Positions 1 to 8,849 of a stretch of 44,955 bases of DNA are shown piece after piece. Source of the DNA: Lachnospiraceae bacterium (lineage in GTDB: Bacteria > Bacillota > Clostridia > Lachnospirales > Lachnospiraceae); assembly GCA_009779895.1 (NCBI GenBank), contig WRBB01000024.1:1-44955 (forward strand). Direction: 5' to 3'. Numbering within the stretch: position 1 is the stretch's first letter; the number at the start of each line of letters is the position of its first letter. The translations under genes were made by a program, and so were the position numbers. The notes under the pieces are model-generated. The model searched no databases. It was not told the origin of the DNA and was given only the letters and a program-made list of their open reading frames with translations.

Positions 1-107
1 TGACCTAGATGATATTCATCAGTCAAGCTTTTGATAGATCGTCCTTCTTCCAGATGAAGGCGAATCACTTTTTCTTTGAGCTCAGGCTCATAACGTTTAT
101 TGGACAT
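1..107 (-). CDS. IS3-family transposase OrfA, N-terminal fragment cut by window edge
   Basis: Reading the minus strand from an ATG at 107-105, the first 35 residues run MSNKRYEPELKEKVIRLHLE and continue EEGRSIKSLTDEYHL. This is the helix-turn-helix start of the small OrfA protein of IS3/IS150-type elements, which binds the element's ends and is normally joined to OrfB by a -1 frameshift. An AGGAGAG ribosome binding site lies at 120-114, six bases before the start. The rest lies outside the window, so whether the transposase is intact is unknown. The peptide pattern is clear but short. Confidence 0.7.
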   Translation of the reverse strand, partial: MSNKRYEPELKEKVIRLHLEEGRSIKSLTDEYHLG

Positions 108-160
108 TGTAATCTCTCCTTATGTTTGATTATTGTATCAAACTATCAAGGGGTGTTACA
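1..160 (-). mobile_element. End of an IS3-family insertion sequence (partial)
   Basis: The window opens inside an insertion sequence whose transposase reads leftward out of the window. From the minus strand, a stretch beginning TGTAACACCCC near base 160 would be the element's terminal repeat, because IS3-family ends normally begin with TG; about 50 bases later come AGGAGAG and the transposase start. The other end is outside the window, so neither the inverted repeat nor a target duplication can be confirmed. The boundary at 160 is an inference; the family call rests on the encoded peptide. Confidence 0.5.
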
Positions 161-211
161 ACTTTATTATACTAGATCACCAAATTATAGAAAAGGAGAA
201 TCAAACAATTT

Positions 212-1250
212 ATGAGTTACAACGATAAGATTAATATCGATGATGAATTTCACCAAAAACTAAACGAAGTGAATAAACCATTTAGGCAGTATCAGGAACG
301 AATGGACGATATTAATCGACCTTTGCGAGAGCTACAAGAGCAAATCACAAAAAGGACTAAACCCATTAGAGGACTGAATGAAGAAATTGAAAAATACTCT
401 TTTCTTAATAATCCAGCATTAAAGGAATTTAATAATTCAATGGAAGATTACCGTAAATCTATTAACATACTAACTAACGGAGTCACTCAAACACTAAAGC
501 AATTTGCGATTGCAAGTGCCGAACAAACAGAACTACTAAGTGCTATAGGGCGAAATTTTAGCGAATCAGTTTCTATCATTAGCAAATGGCTTATCAGCAA
601 TAAATCGAGACAATATGAATGGTTTGTCTTGTTTAGCAAAAGGTATTGCTGAAATTGCTGCCGAAATGAAACCAATATCAAGCCAAGTAAATTCCATTTA
701 TCCAGGAATCAAAGATTTAGTTAGTGCAATATCTTCAGCATATACACCGGTAACATTAGGTGCCACTCAAGAAACTAGCAAAATCATTAGTGAAATTAGT
801 CGTTTAAACTTACAACTTTTTGCTGAAACCATAGATGATGATTCAGTCGAACTTACCACTGATTTATTTGGTGATATCTGTATGACCCTTGGCGAAGTAC
901 CAGATCACACCACCAGTAATGAGACCGGAAAGCCTAAACTTACTTTTGATAGAGCAATGGCTATTTTTGCTATACTATTGGCATTATACGGTATAATTAG
1001 GACTGAAATGAAAGATGTTGCCACACAGCAACGCCTCGAATCGACCGAAGAATCTAACTTACAGTTTCAAGAAGATACTTTAAATAAGTTGGACCACTTC
1101 ATGGATACCAATGAAAACCAACTTCAGGAAATTATAGATTTGCTTACTCAGCAACTACACCAGTCAGAATTAGATGGTTGCCAATGTACTCCATCTAACG
1201 AAGTGACTCATCCATCTTCTGTTTCGCAAATGCACCATTCTACAAAGTAG
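212..1250 (+). pseudogene. Coiled-coil protein with C-terminal membrane segment, frameshifted
   Basis: Two overlapping reading frames seem to be one former gene of about 345 residues. The first (212-652) starts at an ATG behind AAAGGAG and encodes a charged helical, coiled-coil-like N-terminus. The second is open from 549 to 1250 and continues the same helical pattern (ANGLSAINRDNMNGLS, then LAKGIAEIAAEM). Near its end it has one hydrophobic helix (AMAIFAILLALYGIIRT) followed by a charged, Gln-rich tail. Moving between frames needs a +1 shift between about 549 and 620; an A3T4 run at 553-559 is a plausible indel site. No enzymatic motif is seen. Proteins of this shape occur in accessory regions with no known function. 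It sits next to an IS end. A sequencing error is an alternative to true decay. Confidence 0.6.
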
Positions 1251-1272
1251 AGCCAAATTAGAACCACCACCC

Positions 1273-1319
1273 AAAAAGAGAGCCTAGAAACCCCATAAAA
1301 TGTGCATCTAAGCTCTCTT
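1273..1319 (-). terminator. Intrinsic terminator of guaA
   Basis: On the minus strand AAGAGAGCTTAGA (1319-1307) pairs with TCTAGGCTCTCTT (1288-1276), a 13-bp stem with one mismatch, and runs into a T-tract. It starts only six bases past the guaA stop, so it fits as that gene's rho-independent terminator. Confidence 0.85.
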
Positions 1320-1324
1320 ATCCA

Positions 1325-2872
1325 TTACTCTAACTCTATCGTCCCCGGTGGTTTCCCCGTCAAATCATACAACACCCGATTCACATGCTCCACTTCATTG
1401 ACAATCCGCAACGTCACCTTATGCAGCACCTGCCAAGGTATCTCAGAAGCCTCTGCCGTCATAAAATCCACTGTATTCACCGCTCGCAAAGCAACGGCAT
1501 AGTCATAGGTCCGTTCATCCCCCATAACCCCAACAGAGCGCATATTGGTCAATGCCGCAAAATACTGACCCACCGTTTTATTCATACCGGCCGCATCCAT
1601 TTCTTCCCGATAAATGGCATCGGCTTCTTGCACAATCTTCACTTTCTCCGCCGTCACTTCACCCACAATACGCACACCTAAACCCGGCCCGGGAAATGGT
1701 TGGCGAAATACAAGCCGCTCCGGAATGCCTAACTCCAATCCGGCTTGACGCACTTCATCCTTAAACAAGTCCCGCAAAGGTTCTATAATTTCTTTAAAAT
1801 CTACATAATCAGGCAATCCACCCACATTGTGATGAGACTTAATCACCGTTGATTCTCCACCAACTCCGCTTTCTACAACATCGGGATAAATCGTTCCTTG
1901 TACCAAAAAATCTACTGCTCCGATTTTTTTTGCTTCTTCTTCAAAAACACGAATAAATTCTTCCCCTATGATTTTACGTTTTTTCTCCGGCTCTATAATA
2001 CCTGCCAATTTATCATAAAAGCGCGCCTGTGCATTAACACGAATAAAATTCAAATCATAGTGACCCGTTGGACCAAACACTGCCTCTACTTGGTCGCCCT
2101 CATCTTTTCGAAGCAAACCATGATCTACAAATACACAAGTCAACTGCCTACCAATGGCCTTGGATAACATAACAGCTGCCACGGATGAATCCACCCCACC
2201 TGACAAAGCACAAAGAACCTTGCCATCACCTACTTGCTCACGAATCTTCGCAATACCAGCTTCTACAAAAGCTCGCATCTGCCAATCGCCAGTGCAACCA
2301 CATATATGTTTCACAAAATTCGCTAAAATCTTTTGCCCCTCCAGGGTATGCAATACTTCCGGGTGAAATTGCACTCCATAAAGCTTTTGATTCGTATGTT
2401 CCATCGCCGCTACCGGACAGTCGGCAGTATGGGCACTAACTGTAAAACCCGCTGCAACTTGCGCAATATAATCAAAATGACTCATCCAACAAATCGTTGG
2501 ATTTGAAATCCCCTTGAACAAGGCTGCATGGGCAAAATCAATGGAAACCTCTGCCTTACCGTACTCACGAATAGGAGCTTTTGCCACCCGGCCGCCTAAA
2601 ATATGAGTCATCCACTGGGCACCATAACAAATACCCAAAACCGGAATGCCCAATTCAAGCAACTCTTTGGGATAAGTAGCTGCATTTTCCTCATAAACAC
2701 TACTTGGACCGCCTGTCAAAATAATGCCTTTGGGATTCATACGCTGAATCTTTTCCAAATCTGTTTTATAAGAATATATCTCACAATACACATTGCATTC
2801 TCTAACTCTTCTGGCTATCAATTGATTATATTGGCCGCCAAAATCCAATACGATTATTAATTCATGTTTCAA
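1325..2872 (-). CDS. guaA: GMP synthase (glutamine-hydrolysing)
   Basis: Converts XMP to GMP using ATP and glutamine, the last step of guanine nucleotide synthesis in the cytosol. With the start chosen here it has 515 residues, the usual family length. The class I glutamine amidotransferase domain comes first, with nucleophile Cys82 in GICYGAQW and the His170/Glu172 pair in FHPE. The ATP-pyrophosphatase domain follows, with the PP-loop SGGVDSS at about 224-230, and the C-terminal dimerisation domain ends in KPPGTIELE. The start is taken as TTG at 2872 because GAGGAGG lies eight bases upstream and the protein then begins [13 protein letters not shown] as in the family. An upstream ATG at 2917 would add 15 unrelated residues. 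It is a single-gene unit with its own terminator. I see no purine riboswitch upstream. Confidence 0.95.
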   Translation of the reverse strand: MKHELIIVLDFGGQYNQLIARRVRECNVYCEIYSYKTDLEKIQRMNPKGIILTGGPSSVYEENAATYPKELLELGIPVLGICYGAQWMTHILGGRVAKAPIREYGKAEVSIDFAHAALFKGISNPTICWMSHFDYIAQVAAGFTVSAHTADCPVAAMEHTNQKLYGVQFHPEVLHTLEGQKILANFVKHICGCTGDWQMRAFVEAGIAKIREQVGDGKVLCALSGGVDSSVAAVMLSKAIGRQLTCVFVDHGLLRKDEGDQVEAVFGPTGHYDLNFIRVNAQARFYDKLAGIIEPEKKRKIIGEEFIRVFEEEAKKIGAVDFLVQGTIYPDVVESGVGGESTVIKSHHNVGGLPDYVDFKEIIEPLRDLFKDEVRQAGLELGIPERLVFRQPFPGPGLGVRIVGEVTAEKVKIVQEADAIYREEMDAAGMNKTVGQYFAALTNMRSVGVMGDERTYDYAVALRAVNTVDFMTAEASEIPWQVLHKVTLRIVNEVEHVNRVLYDLTGKPPGTIELE

Positions 2873-2975
2873 AATAATTTCCTCCTCAAACCCATCACCT
2901 TTCGTGTCCATGTACATCCCCCTGAGCGTTTTTACTTTAATAAAAAATTGAAGTAACTTCCTAAATTAAAGAAAG

Positions 2976-3035
2976 TAAAAAAACTCCCCTTAATTATGTA
3001 CAGTTTATCTTTTGTTGTACACCATCAAGAGGAGT
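2976..3035 (-). terminator. Intrinsic terminator after the PPIase lipoprotein gene
   Basis: On the minus strand ACTCCTCTTGATGGTGTACA (3035-3016) pairs imperfectly (16 of 20) with TGTACATAATTAAGGGGAGT (3002-2983), followed by a run of T at 2982-2977. It begins about 12 bases after the stop of the gene at 3048. It separates that gene from guaA. Confidence 0.85.
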
Positions 3036-3047
3036 GCGCTTTATTTC

Positions 3048-4160
3048 TTATTCTTGTACTTCCGCATCATCTACTTCTATACCTTCTACTTCCACTGCCG
3101 CCGGATCTATAAACGTAGCATGGTCAACCAAAAAGTCTGCAACAACTTGCTGTAAAATCACATCTCGGACCAATTCTTCACCAAATTGATTCAAATACAC
3201 TTCCACTGACTCAAAACCTGCCAAAAATGTCAACTCTTCAATTCTTTCTTGGAACTCTTCTTCCGATGGAATCAAGCGTTCACGTTCCGCAATCAGCTCT
3301 GCTGCCAACTTTCTTGTAACGGCCATCTCCGCAACGGCAACCACCTGTTCTCTAAAACTCTCTTCTGTAGCACCGATGAACTGTTGCAAAAAGTCAGCCA
3401 ACTCCATACCGTGCCCCTCTGCCATCTGAATATAATAATTCACAATCATGTCTGTTTCTTCTTCAACAGCACCCTCAGGGAAACCCGTTACTTCAACATT
3501 TTCCAATAAGAGCGACATCGCCTCTGTTTGCTGTTGATTGCGAATACCATTTTCAACATTTTCCTCTAACATAGCCCGAATCTCTTCCCGATACTCTGCA
3601 ATTGTAGTGGAATCTTCACTGTTGTCCTGCACCCATGAATCCGTCAACTCAGGTGTATTTACCCGGGAGATTTCATGCAATGTAATATTAAAGTTTGCTA
3701 CCTGTCCCGCCAAATCTTGTGCATAACTCTCCGGAAATTGCACTTGAATATCAAATACATCACCAATAGAATGGCCAACAACCTGCTCTTCAAAGCCGCG
3801 ATAGTCACCCTCTGGTCCTATAAATGCCCCTGAACCAAGGGTTAAGCTTTGGTTTTCAGCAGCACCACCTTCAAAAAGTTCACCGTCAATACTACCGACA
3901 AAATCTATGAGAACCATATCACCCTCTTCTGCCGGACGATCTGTAATCATTTCCAACGTAGATGACGCACCTAAATTGCCATGAATCATACGGTCAACAT
4001 CATCATCTGTAATCTCGGGAAATTCTACTTTCACCAATTCCAAACCTTTATATTGATTAATTGTGATAAAATCATTTGAAAGTTCCCTTGATGAACCACA
4101 CCCAATCAATGACAGTATCAATGCACCACCGAGTATAAAAGCTAACAGTCGCTTTTTCAT
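3048..4160 (-). CDS. Trigger-factor-like peptidyl-prolyl isomerase lipoprotein
   Basis: Predicted secreted foldase of 370 residues anchored on the outer face of the membrane. The N-terminus is a lipoprotein signal: two Lys and an Arg, a hydrophobic core, then LIGC with the lipid-bearing Cys at about 21. Residues about 30-170 resemble the FKBP-type PPIase domain of trigger factor (GDMVLIDFVGSIDGELFEGG, then a sequence ending GYRGFEEQ-like and VGHSIGD). Residues about 170-340 resemble the helical chaperone domain. The ribosome-binding N-terminal domain of cytosolic trigger factor is absent, so it probably works on exported proteins, as PrsA does. The last 20 residues are very acidic. AGGAGG lies just upstream of the ATG. 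It is monocistronic, with its own promoter and terminator. Substrates cannot be read from the sequence. Confidence 0.85.
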   Translation of the reverse strand: MKKRLLAFILGGALILSLIGCGSSRELSNDFITINQYKGLELVKVEFPEITDDDVDRMIHGNLGASSTLEMITDRPAEEGDMVLIDFVGSIDGELFEGGAAENQSLTLGSGAFIGPEGDYRGFEEQVVGHSIGDVFDIQVQFPESYAQDLAGQVANFNITLHEISRVNTPELTDSWVQDNSEDSTTIAEYREEIRAMLEENVENGIRNQQQTEAMSLLLENVEVTGFPEGAVEEETDMIVNYYIQMAEGHGMELADFLQQFIGATEESFREQVVAVAEMAVTRKLAAELIAERERLIPSEEEFQERIEELTFLAGFESVEVYLNQFGEELVRDVILQQVVADFLVDHATFIDPAAVEVEGIEVDDAEVQE

Positions 4161-4218
4161 TTTTTTCCTCCTACTATACTACTTACTTTTTATTAAAATT
4201 GTATAAACATACTGCCAA

Positions 4219-4247
4219 ATTATACCACACTTCACCCGAAGTGAACA
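4219..4247 (-). promoter_or_regulatory. Promoter of the PPIase lipoprotein gene with a palindrome in the spacer
   Basis: Minus strand: TGTTCA (4247-4242), 17-base spacer, TATAAT (4224-4219). The spacer contains the inverted repeat CACTTC-ACCC-GAAGTG (4228-4243). A palindrome between the two promoter elements could be a regulator site, but I cannot assign one. Confidence 0.5.
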
Positions 4248-4276
4248 GTCATTCACAGATATTTCACAGATAAAGC

Positions 4277-5752
4277 TTACATCAACGGCGAAAACAGACG
4301 GGAAAATTGTTCTTTAAAGCGAATATACAAGCCTCGCTGGTCATATACCTTTCGCGTTACGCGTGTGCATTTTGTGATATCGTTTTCAAAAGCCTGATCC
4401 AATCGCTGCACCGTTCGCTCACTATAAATCACCGCATTGACTTCAAAGTTCAAACGAAAACTTCTAATATCCATATTGGTGGTTCCAACCGTTCCAACCA
4501 TACCATCCACCGTCAATACCTTAGCATGAAGAAAACCATTGTTATAAACGTAACATTTCGCTCCGGTCGCCACCAATTCTCCCAAATAAGAATAGGTTGC
4601 CCAATACACAAAGGGATGATCCGGTTTATCCGGAATCATAATACGCACATCCACCCCTGAAAGGCTTGCAATTTTAAGTGCATCCAAAATTGAATCATCC
4701 GGTATCAAATAAGGGGTTTGCAGGTAAATACGCTCCTTGGCCGCATAAATCATTTTGAGAAAATTGTCATGCACCACCTGCAATTGCGTATCCGGCCCAC
4801 TGGTAATAATCTGCACCGGATCCCGTCCTCTGCGCACAAAACTAGGAATTTCAAATAACCTATCCTCTAAAAACAAATCTTCTTTGGCCGCATGATTCCA
4901 GTCCAAAACAAAACGAACCGCCAAAGAAGTAACCGCTGCCCCCTCAATACATAAATGGGTATCCCGCCAATAACCAAATTTTTTATTTAATCCCAGATAT
5001 TCCATACCCACATTAAAACCACCAATAAAACCAATGCGACCGTCAATGACCACAATCTTGCGATGATTGCGATAGTTAAAACGAACCTGTAGTTTTCCCA
5101 GCAATGCGGGAAAAAATTCAGCAACCTTAATACCAACCTTTTCCATGCGCATCCAATCTTTGGTTTTCATCGTTCGGCAGCCCATGCTATCAAAAAGAAT
5201 ACGCACTTCTACACCCTGCTTGGCTTTGCGAACCAAAACCTCCTCAATACGTTTCCACAACGCATCATTGCGAATAATATAATATTGAAAATGAATATAA
5301 CGTTTCGCAGCCTCCATTTCATCAATCAAAGCTTGGAATTTTTCATGCCCATCCAAATAAATGCGCACATCATTATTATCTGTCAAAACCGCTTGTGTTG
5401 CCTCTAAATTATAAAGAATTAGACTTTTAAAACGAGCCATCTCAGGATTTGCCAATCGCAATCGCTTACGAAACACATTTTCTGCCTGACGTCTGGCCGC
5501 ATATTTGATATCGCCCTCGATTTCTTTTGCCTTGAACATTCTACTTTTACGATAGTCTGTTCCAATGAGCAAATACAAAACAAATCCCAAAATCGGTATG
5601 AAAAATAAAATCAACAACCAAGTCCATACCGTTTGCGGGGACCGCCGTTGAAAAAATACAATCAATAGAGCTAGAAAAATATTTATAACAAACAAGTTGT
5701 CATAAATAAACGTATAAACCATTGAGAATCCGTTAATAACCGTATCTAGCAT
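4277..5752 (-). CDS. cls: Cardiolipin synthase
   Basis: Membrane enzyme that condenses two phosphatidylglycerol molecules into cardiolipin and glycerol. Two N-terminal membrane helices (a phospholipase D nuclease N-terminal type) are followed by two phospholipase D domains. Each carries the HxK-x4-D motif: HRKIVVIDG in the first half and HAKVLTVDG in the second, both followed by a G-T/G-N-M or G-F-N pattern as expected. Length is 491 residues with the start at 5752, close to the family norm of about 480-510. That ATG follows GAGGGAG; an in-frame ATG at 5791 is possible but lacks a good binding site. It is monocistronic and divergent from the small membrane-protein gene at 5933. Confidence 0.93.
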   Translation of the reverse strand: MLDTVINGFSMVYTFIYDNLFVINIFLALLIVFFQRRSPQTVWTWLLILFFIPILGFVLYLLIGTDYRKSRMFKAKEIEGDIKYAARRQAENVFRKRLRLANPEMARFKSLILYNLEATQAVLTDNNDVRIYLDGHEKFQALIDEMEAAKRYIHFQYYIIRNDALWKRIEEVLVRKAKQGVEVRILFDSMGCRTMKTKDWMRMEKVGIKVAEFFPALLGKLQVRFNYRNHRKIVVIDGRIGFIGGFNVGMEYLGLNKKFGYWRDTHLCIEGAAVTSLAVRFVLDWNHAAKEDLFLEDRLFEIPSFVRRGRDPVQIITSGPDTQLQVVHDNFLKMIYAAKERIYLQTPYLIPDDSILDALKIASLSGVDVRIMIPDKPDHPFVYWATYSYLGELVATGAKCYVYNNGFLHAKVLTVDGMVGTVGTTNMDIRSFRLNFEVNAVIYSERTVQRLDQAFENDITKCTRVTRKVYDQRGLYIRFKEQFSRLFSPLM

Positions 5753-5844
5753 ACAATATACTACTCCCTCTGCTTCTATGTACTTGAACATCCCTTTCTA
5801 GTATACCCTCTTTTAAAAGGAAAAGAAACCTTTTCCACTTTTTG

Positions 5845-5873
5845 TTGATAAATTAATCAAAGAGTGATAGAAT
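5845..5873 (+). promoter_or_regulatory. Promoter of the 5933 membrane-protein gene
   Basis: TTGATA (5845-5850), 17-base spacer and TAGAAT (5868-5873), about 60 bases before the GTG start at 5933. Confidence 0.65.
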
Positions 5874-5932
5874 AGCACTTGAGTAAATTTGATTTATTTT
5901 TAGGCAGAACCGAAATTCAGGAGGACTCTATT

Positions 5933-6382
5933 GTGAGCACCACAACCATTATTATGTTGATTGTCCTAGGTGTTTTAGTCATAGCGGCAATTGTACTGTT
6001 TATTTTAGGAAAAAAAGCGCAAAAAAAACAAGAAGCACAAAAAGAGCAGATGGATGCTGTTGCACAAACGGTGAGTATGCTGATTATTGATAAAGGTAAG
6101 ATGAAACTCAAAGATGCCGGATTTCCGGCCATTGTCGTTGAAAATACCCCTAAGTATTTAAGACGTTCCAAGGTTTTGGTCGTAAAAGCCAAGGTTGGGC
6201 CCAAAATCATGACTTTGATGTGTGATAAAGATGCCTTTGAACTAATACCCATCAAAAAAGAAGTCAAAGCTGTTGTCAGTGGCATTTACATTACCGGTGT
6301 CAAAGGCGCGCGCAGCGGTTTAGAAAAACCAGCGCAAAAAAAAGGGCTGATGGACCGCTTAAAAAGTCGTGTCAAAGGCTAA
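5933..6382 (+). CDS. Small membrane-anchored protein of unknown function
   Basis: A 149-residue protein I cannot assign to a named family. It starts at GTG 5933, eight bases after a perfect AGGAGG at 5919-5924; a TTG at 5879 extends the frame but has no such site. Residues about 5-26 form one hydrophobic helix (IIMLIVLGVLVIAAIVLFIL), followed by a Lys/Gln-rich stretch. A small compact domain follows, with beta-rich segments such as KVLVVKAKVGPKIMTLMCD and VSGIYITGVKG. The C-terminus is strongly basic (KKGLMDRLKSRVKG). The likely topology is a short outside N-terminus and a cytosolic domain. It has its own promoter and terminator, so it is a single-gene unit and is probably truly expressed. 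Confidence 0.75.
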   Translation: MSTTTIIMLIVLGVLVIAAIVLFILGKKAQKKQEAQKEQMDAVAQTVSMLIIDKGKMKLKDAGFPAIVVENTPKYLRRSKVLVVKAKVGPKIMTLMCDKDAFELIPIKKEVKAVVSGIYITGVKGARSGLEKPAQKKGLMDRLKSRVKG

Positions 6383-6391
6383 TACGCAAAC

Positions 6392-6436
6392 AACCCCCAA
6401 CACTGTTTCAACAGCAATGTTGCGGGTTTTCTTTTT
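6392..6436 (+). terminator. Intrinsic terminator after the 5933 gene
   Basis: AACCCCCAACA and TGTTGCGGGTT form the arms of a hairpin (6392-6428), followed by a T-rich tail TTCTTTTT. It sits about 10 bases after the stop codon and between two convergent units. Confidence 0.8.
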
Positions 6437-6455
6437 ACTTCTCTTTTGCCACCAT

Positions 6456-6917
6456 CTATTGCAATAAGTGATCTCTGCTCTCTTTTGAAGCAATATTCAA
6501 ACGTATCCGGCAATCTGCCAAAGGTTCATGATTTACATCTAGCTCATAATCCACAGACACATCAATTCTTTCATCTGTAACCTTTACGTCCATCTTTCTT
6601 GTATTCACCGCCACGATCATATGACCAAAAGCCGTTTCATAATAAGTCCAGTTTTTTTGATTTCGCTCAAACACCATATGGGTATTTGTCAACCCTGATT
6701 TGAAAATCTCCAGGCTTTTATCCTGTATTTTTATTTTGTTTCGAATCGTCCCCTCCATACCCGCAACAACTTCATCATAAATAACATAATGCTTGCCGTT
6801 TTTCAAATAATAAGTGCCCGGAATCACTACCTTTAATGCACTTTCATTTAAATTGGTGGGACCATTGATTTGTTCGTGATGTAAGCCACTAATGCTCACC
6901 AATACTTCCTTTGTCAT
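6456..6917 (-). CDS. DUF1934 (YwiB-like) beta-barrel protein
   Basis: A 153-residue cytosolic protein matching the DUF1934/YwiB family, which has a lipocalin-like (calycin) barrel and no established function. Visible signs are the N-terminal strand EVLVSISGLH, the central KNGKHYVIYDE and GMEGTIRNKIKI segments, a TYYETAFGHMIVAV stretch, and a C-terminal DYELDVNHEPLADCRIRLNI, which is the usual ending of the family. It is the last gene of the dnaE-pfkA-murI unit, 29 bases after murI. AAAGGA lies seven bases before the ATG. In other Firmicutes relatives sit next to cell-wall or tRNA-synthetase genes, so a housekeeping role is likely but unspecified. Confidence 0.82.
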   Translation of the reverse strand: MTKEVLVSISGLHHEQINGPTNLNESALKVVIPGTYYLKNGKHYVIYDEVVAGMEGTIRNKIKIQDKSLEIFKSGLTNTHMVFERNQKNWTYYETAFGHMIVAVNTRKMDVKVTDERIDVSVDYELDVNHEPLADCRIRLNIASKESRDHLLQ

Positions 6918-6946
6918 GATTTTTTCCTTTGATTGATTACATTCTA

Positions 6947-7768
6947 TTAATAACGTTCTATATTTACAACCTTTGTTTCAGATACCGAAATCGGCATCAC
7001 TGTATTGGCAAATTCCTGAAATTTTTCCGCCGCATCACTTACATAAAAAACGTACTGCTCTGTGTCAACCATAGCTACGTTGTTTTCTAAATTTTGCGCC
7101 GCCAATATCCCTTTGATATCCATAGCCGTTTCATAGGCCGGATTTACAATTTGAATTTTTTCACCTAAATATTTCATAATACGCGAGCGCAACAAAGGAT
7201 AATGGGTACAACCCAAAATCATAGCATCTATTTCCGCCTCCCGCATGGATGCAAGATAATGAGCAATCACTTCCTCCGTCACAGGATGCTCTTTGAAACC
7301 CTCCTCAACCAAAGGCACAAACAAAGGACAGGCTTTCTCCAAAACTTGAATATTGGATTGCATTCCTTGGATAATCTTGGTATAAATACCACTACGCACC
7401 GTGGCATCCGTACCTACCACACCGATTTTATTGATTTGCGTCGCCTCTATTGCTGCTCTTGCACCGGGAATTACCACGCCGATGATCGGTATTTCAAATT
7501 GCCCTTGCAAAGCCTCCAATGCCAAAGCACTCGCCGTATTACAGGCAATTACAATTAACTTCACCTGCTTGCCCAATAAAAAGCGGGTGATTTGCTTTGA
7601 AAAATGAACTACAATATTCGGAGATTTACTTCCGTAGGGCACCCGAGCCGTATCGCCAAAATAGATGATCTTTTCATGGGGCAACTGACGAATCATTTCC
7701 CGCATCACTGTGAGCCCACCAACACCTGAATCAAATACACCAATTGGTAAATCACATTTCCTCTTCAT
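6947..7768 (-). CDS. murI: Glutamate racemase
   Basis: Interconverts L- and D-glutamate and so supplies D-glutamate for peptidoglycan stem peptides. At 273 residues it has the standard length. The family opening PIGVFDSGVGGLTVMREM is present, with both catalytic cysteines: Cys76 in ACNTASA and Cys187 in GCTHYPLL. The GDTARVPYGSKS segment at about 38-49 is also typical. It lies 17 bases after pfkA and 29 bases before the DUF1934 gene, all on the minus strand, so co-transcription is likely. No regulatory feature of its own is visible. Together with ddl and murF at 23-26 kb it makes this window rich in cell-wall precursor genes. Confidence 0.95.
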   Translation of the reverse strand: MKRKCDLPIGVFDSGVGGLTVMREMIRQLPHEKIIYFGDTARVPYGSKSPNIVVHFSKQITRFLLGKQVKLIVIACNTASALALEALQGQFEIPIIGVVIPGARAAIEATQINKIGVVGTDATVRSGIYTKIIQGMQSNIQVLEKACPLFVPLVEEGFKEHPVTEEVIAHYLASMREAEIDAMILGCTHYPLLRSRIMKYLGEKIQIVNPAYETAMDIKGILAAQNLENNVAMVDTEQYVFYVSDAAEKFQEFANTVMPISVSETKVVNIERY

Positions 7769-7785
7769 ATTTCTACTTTAATCTC

Positions 7786-8790
7786 CTAAGTTGACAACAT
7801 CTTTGCTACATCATATTGATAATCTGAAATATTTTTCTTCATTTCCAAAGCTTCATTAATATCTAAATCAATATACTGCGCACCTTGGTAAGCCATCACC
7901 CGATTGGTTTTTCCCTGAACCAGTACGTCCACCGCCATAGAACCCATGATAGAGGCATAAACCCTATCTTTACAAGTCGGGCTACCGCCACGTTGCATAT
8001 GCCCCAAAATCGTCGCTCTGGTTTCAATACCCGTTGCCTCTTCAATCCGATGAGACATATTAATCGAATCACCAATTCCCTCTGCATTGATAATAATATA
8101 ATTCTTCTTACCACGCATCTTTTGCGCCATAATATCAGCAATCATTTCTTTTTCGTCAAAATCATGTATCTCCGGCACAATAATATGCTCTGCACCATTG
8201 GCAATACCACACCACAAGGCAATATAACCGGCACCACGTCCCATAACCTCAATGATACTGCAACGTTCATGAGAAGTGGAAGTATCACGAATTTTATCAA
8301 TTGCCTCCATCGCTGTGTTTACCGCTGTATCAAAACCAATGGTATAATCACTGCAAGCAATATCCAAATCAATGGTCCCAGGAATACTAACGGTATTTAC
8401 CCCGAAATTTGATATGGCTTTGGCTCCCATAAAAGAACCATCTCCACCAATCACAACCAAACCATCAATGCCATACTTTTTGCAAATAGCAGCCGCATTT
8501 TGCTGTCCCTCTCTGGTCAGCATAGACTTACAGCGAGCCGTTTGTAAAATCGTACCGCCACGTTGAATAATATCCGATACATCCCGTGTTGTCATATCAA
8601 TAATCTCTTCTTTTAATAAACCATGAAACCCACGACGAATCCCACGCACTTTCAAACCTTTACCAATGGCCGCACGAACCACTGCACGAATAGCTGCATT
8701 CATCCCCGGCGCATCACCACCACTTGTCAAAACACCTATGGTACGCACTCTATCCTCTATCTCTTCTAACTTCTCTTTTAAATGACTCAT
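7786..8790 (-). CDS. pfkA: ATP-dependent 6-phosphofructokinase
   Basis: Phosphorylates fructose 6-phosphate to fructose 1,6-bisphosphate, the committed step of glycolysis. It has 334 residues. The nucleotide loop is TSGGDAPGMN (22-31) and the GGDGS motif at 115-119 carries the Gly that marks ATP-using rather than pyrophosphate-using enzymes. The catalytic block reads PGTIDLD at 137-143, where many bacterial enzymes have PGTIDND; both aspartates are kept. The MGRGAGYIALW segment is also typical. The N-terminus is about 15 residues longer than in B. subtilis. It lies 59 bases after dnaE and 17 before murI. AAAGGTG precedes the ATG. dnaE next to pfkA is a common Clostridia arrangement. Confidence 0.95.
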   Translation of the reverse strand: MSHLKEKLEEIEDRVRTIGVLTSGGDAPGMNAAIRAVVRAAIGKGLKVRGIRRGFHGLLKEEIIDMTTRDVSDIIQRGGTILQTARCKSMLTREGQQNAAAICKKYGIDGLVVIGGDGSFMGAKAISNFGVNTVSIPGTIDLDIACSDYTIGFDTAVNTAMEAIDKIRDTSTSHERCSIIEVMGRGAGYIALWCGIANGAEHIIVPEIHDFDEKEMIADIMAQKMRGKKNYIIINAEGIGDSINMSHRIEEATGIETRATILGHMQRGGSPTCKDRVYASIMGSMAVDVLVQGKTNRVMAYQGAQYIDLDINEALEMKKNISDYQYDVAKMLST

Positions 8791-8849
8791 CTATTTTTCA
8801 CCTTTCATCTTTGTTTGATTCTGTGCGAATCAATACTAGAATACTCTAT

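Noticed and set aside
549-650. Programmed frameshift in the coiled-coil gene
   Set aside because: The required shift is +1 and there is no slow codon/stop arrangement typical of +1 sites; a simple indel is more likely.
2873-2975. Purine riboswitch before guaA
   Set aside because: Neither conserved loop sequence nor a three-way junction is recognisable; only a small dyad GAAGT-A-ACTTC (2950-2960) is present.
5879-5932. TTG 5879 as start of the small membrane protein
   Set aside because: Lies close to the promoter with no binding site, while GTG 5933 follows a perfect AGGAGG at eight bases.
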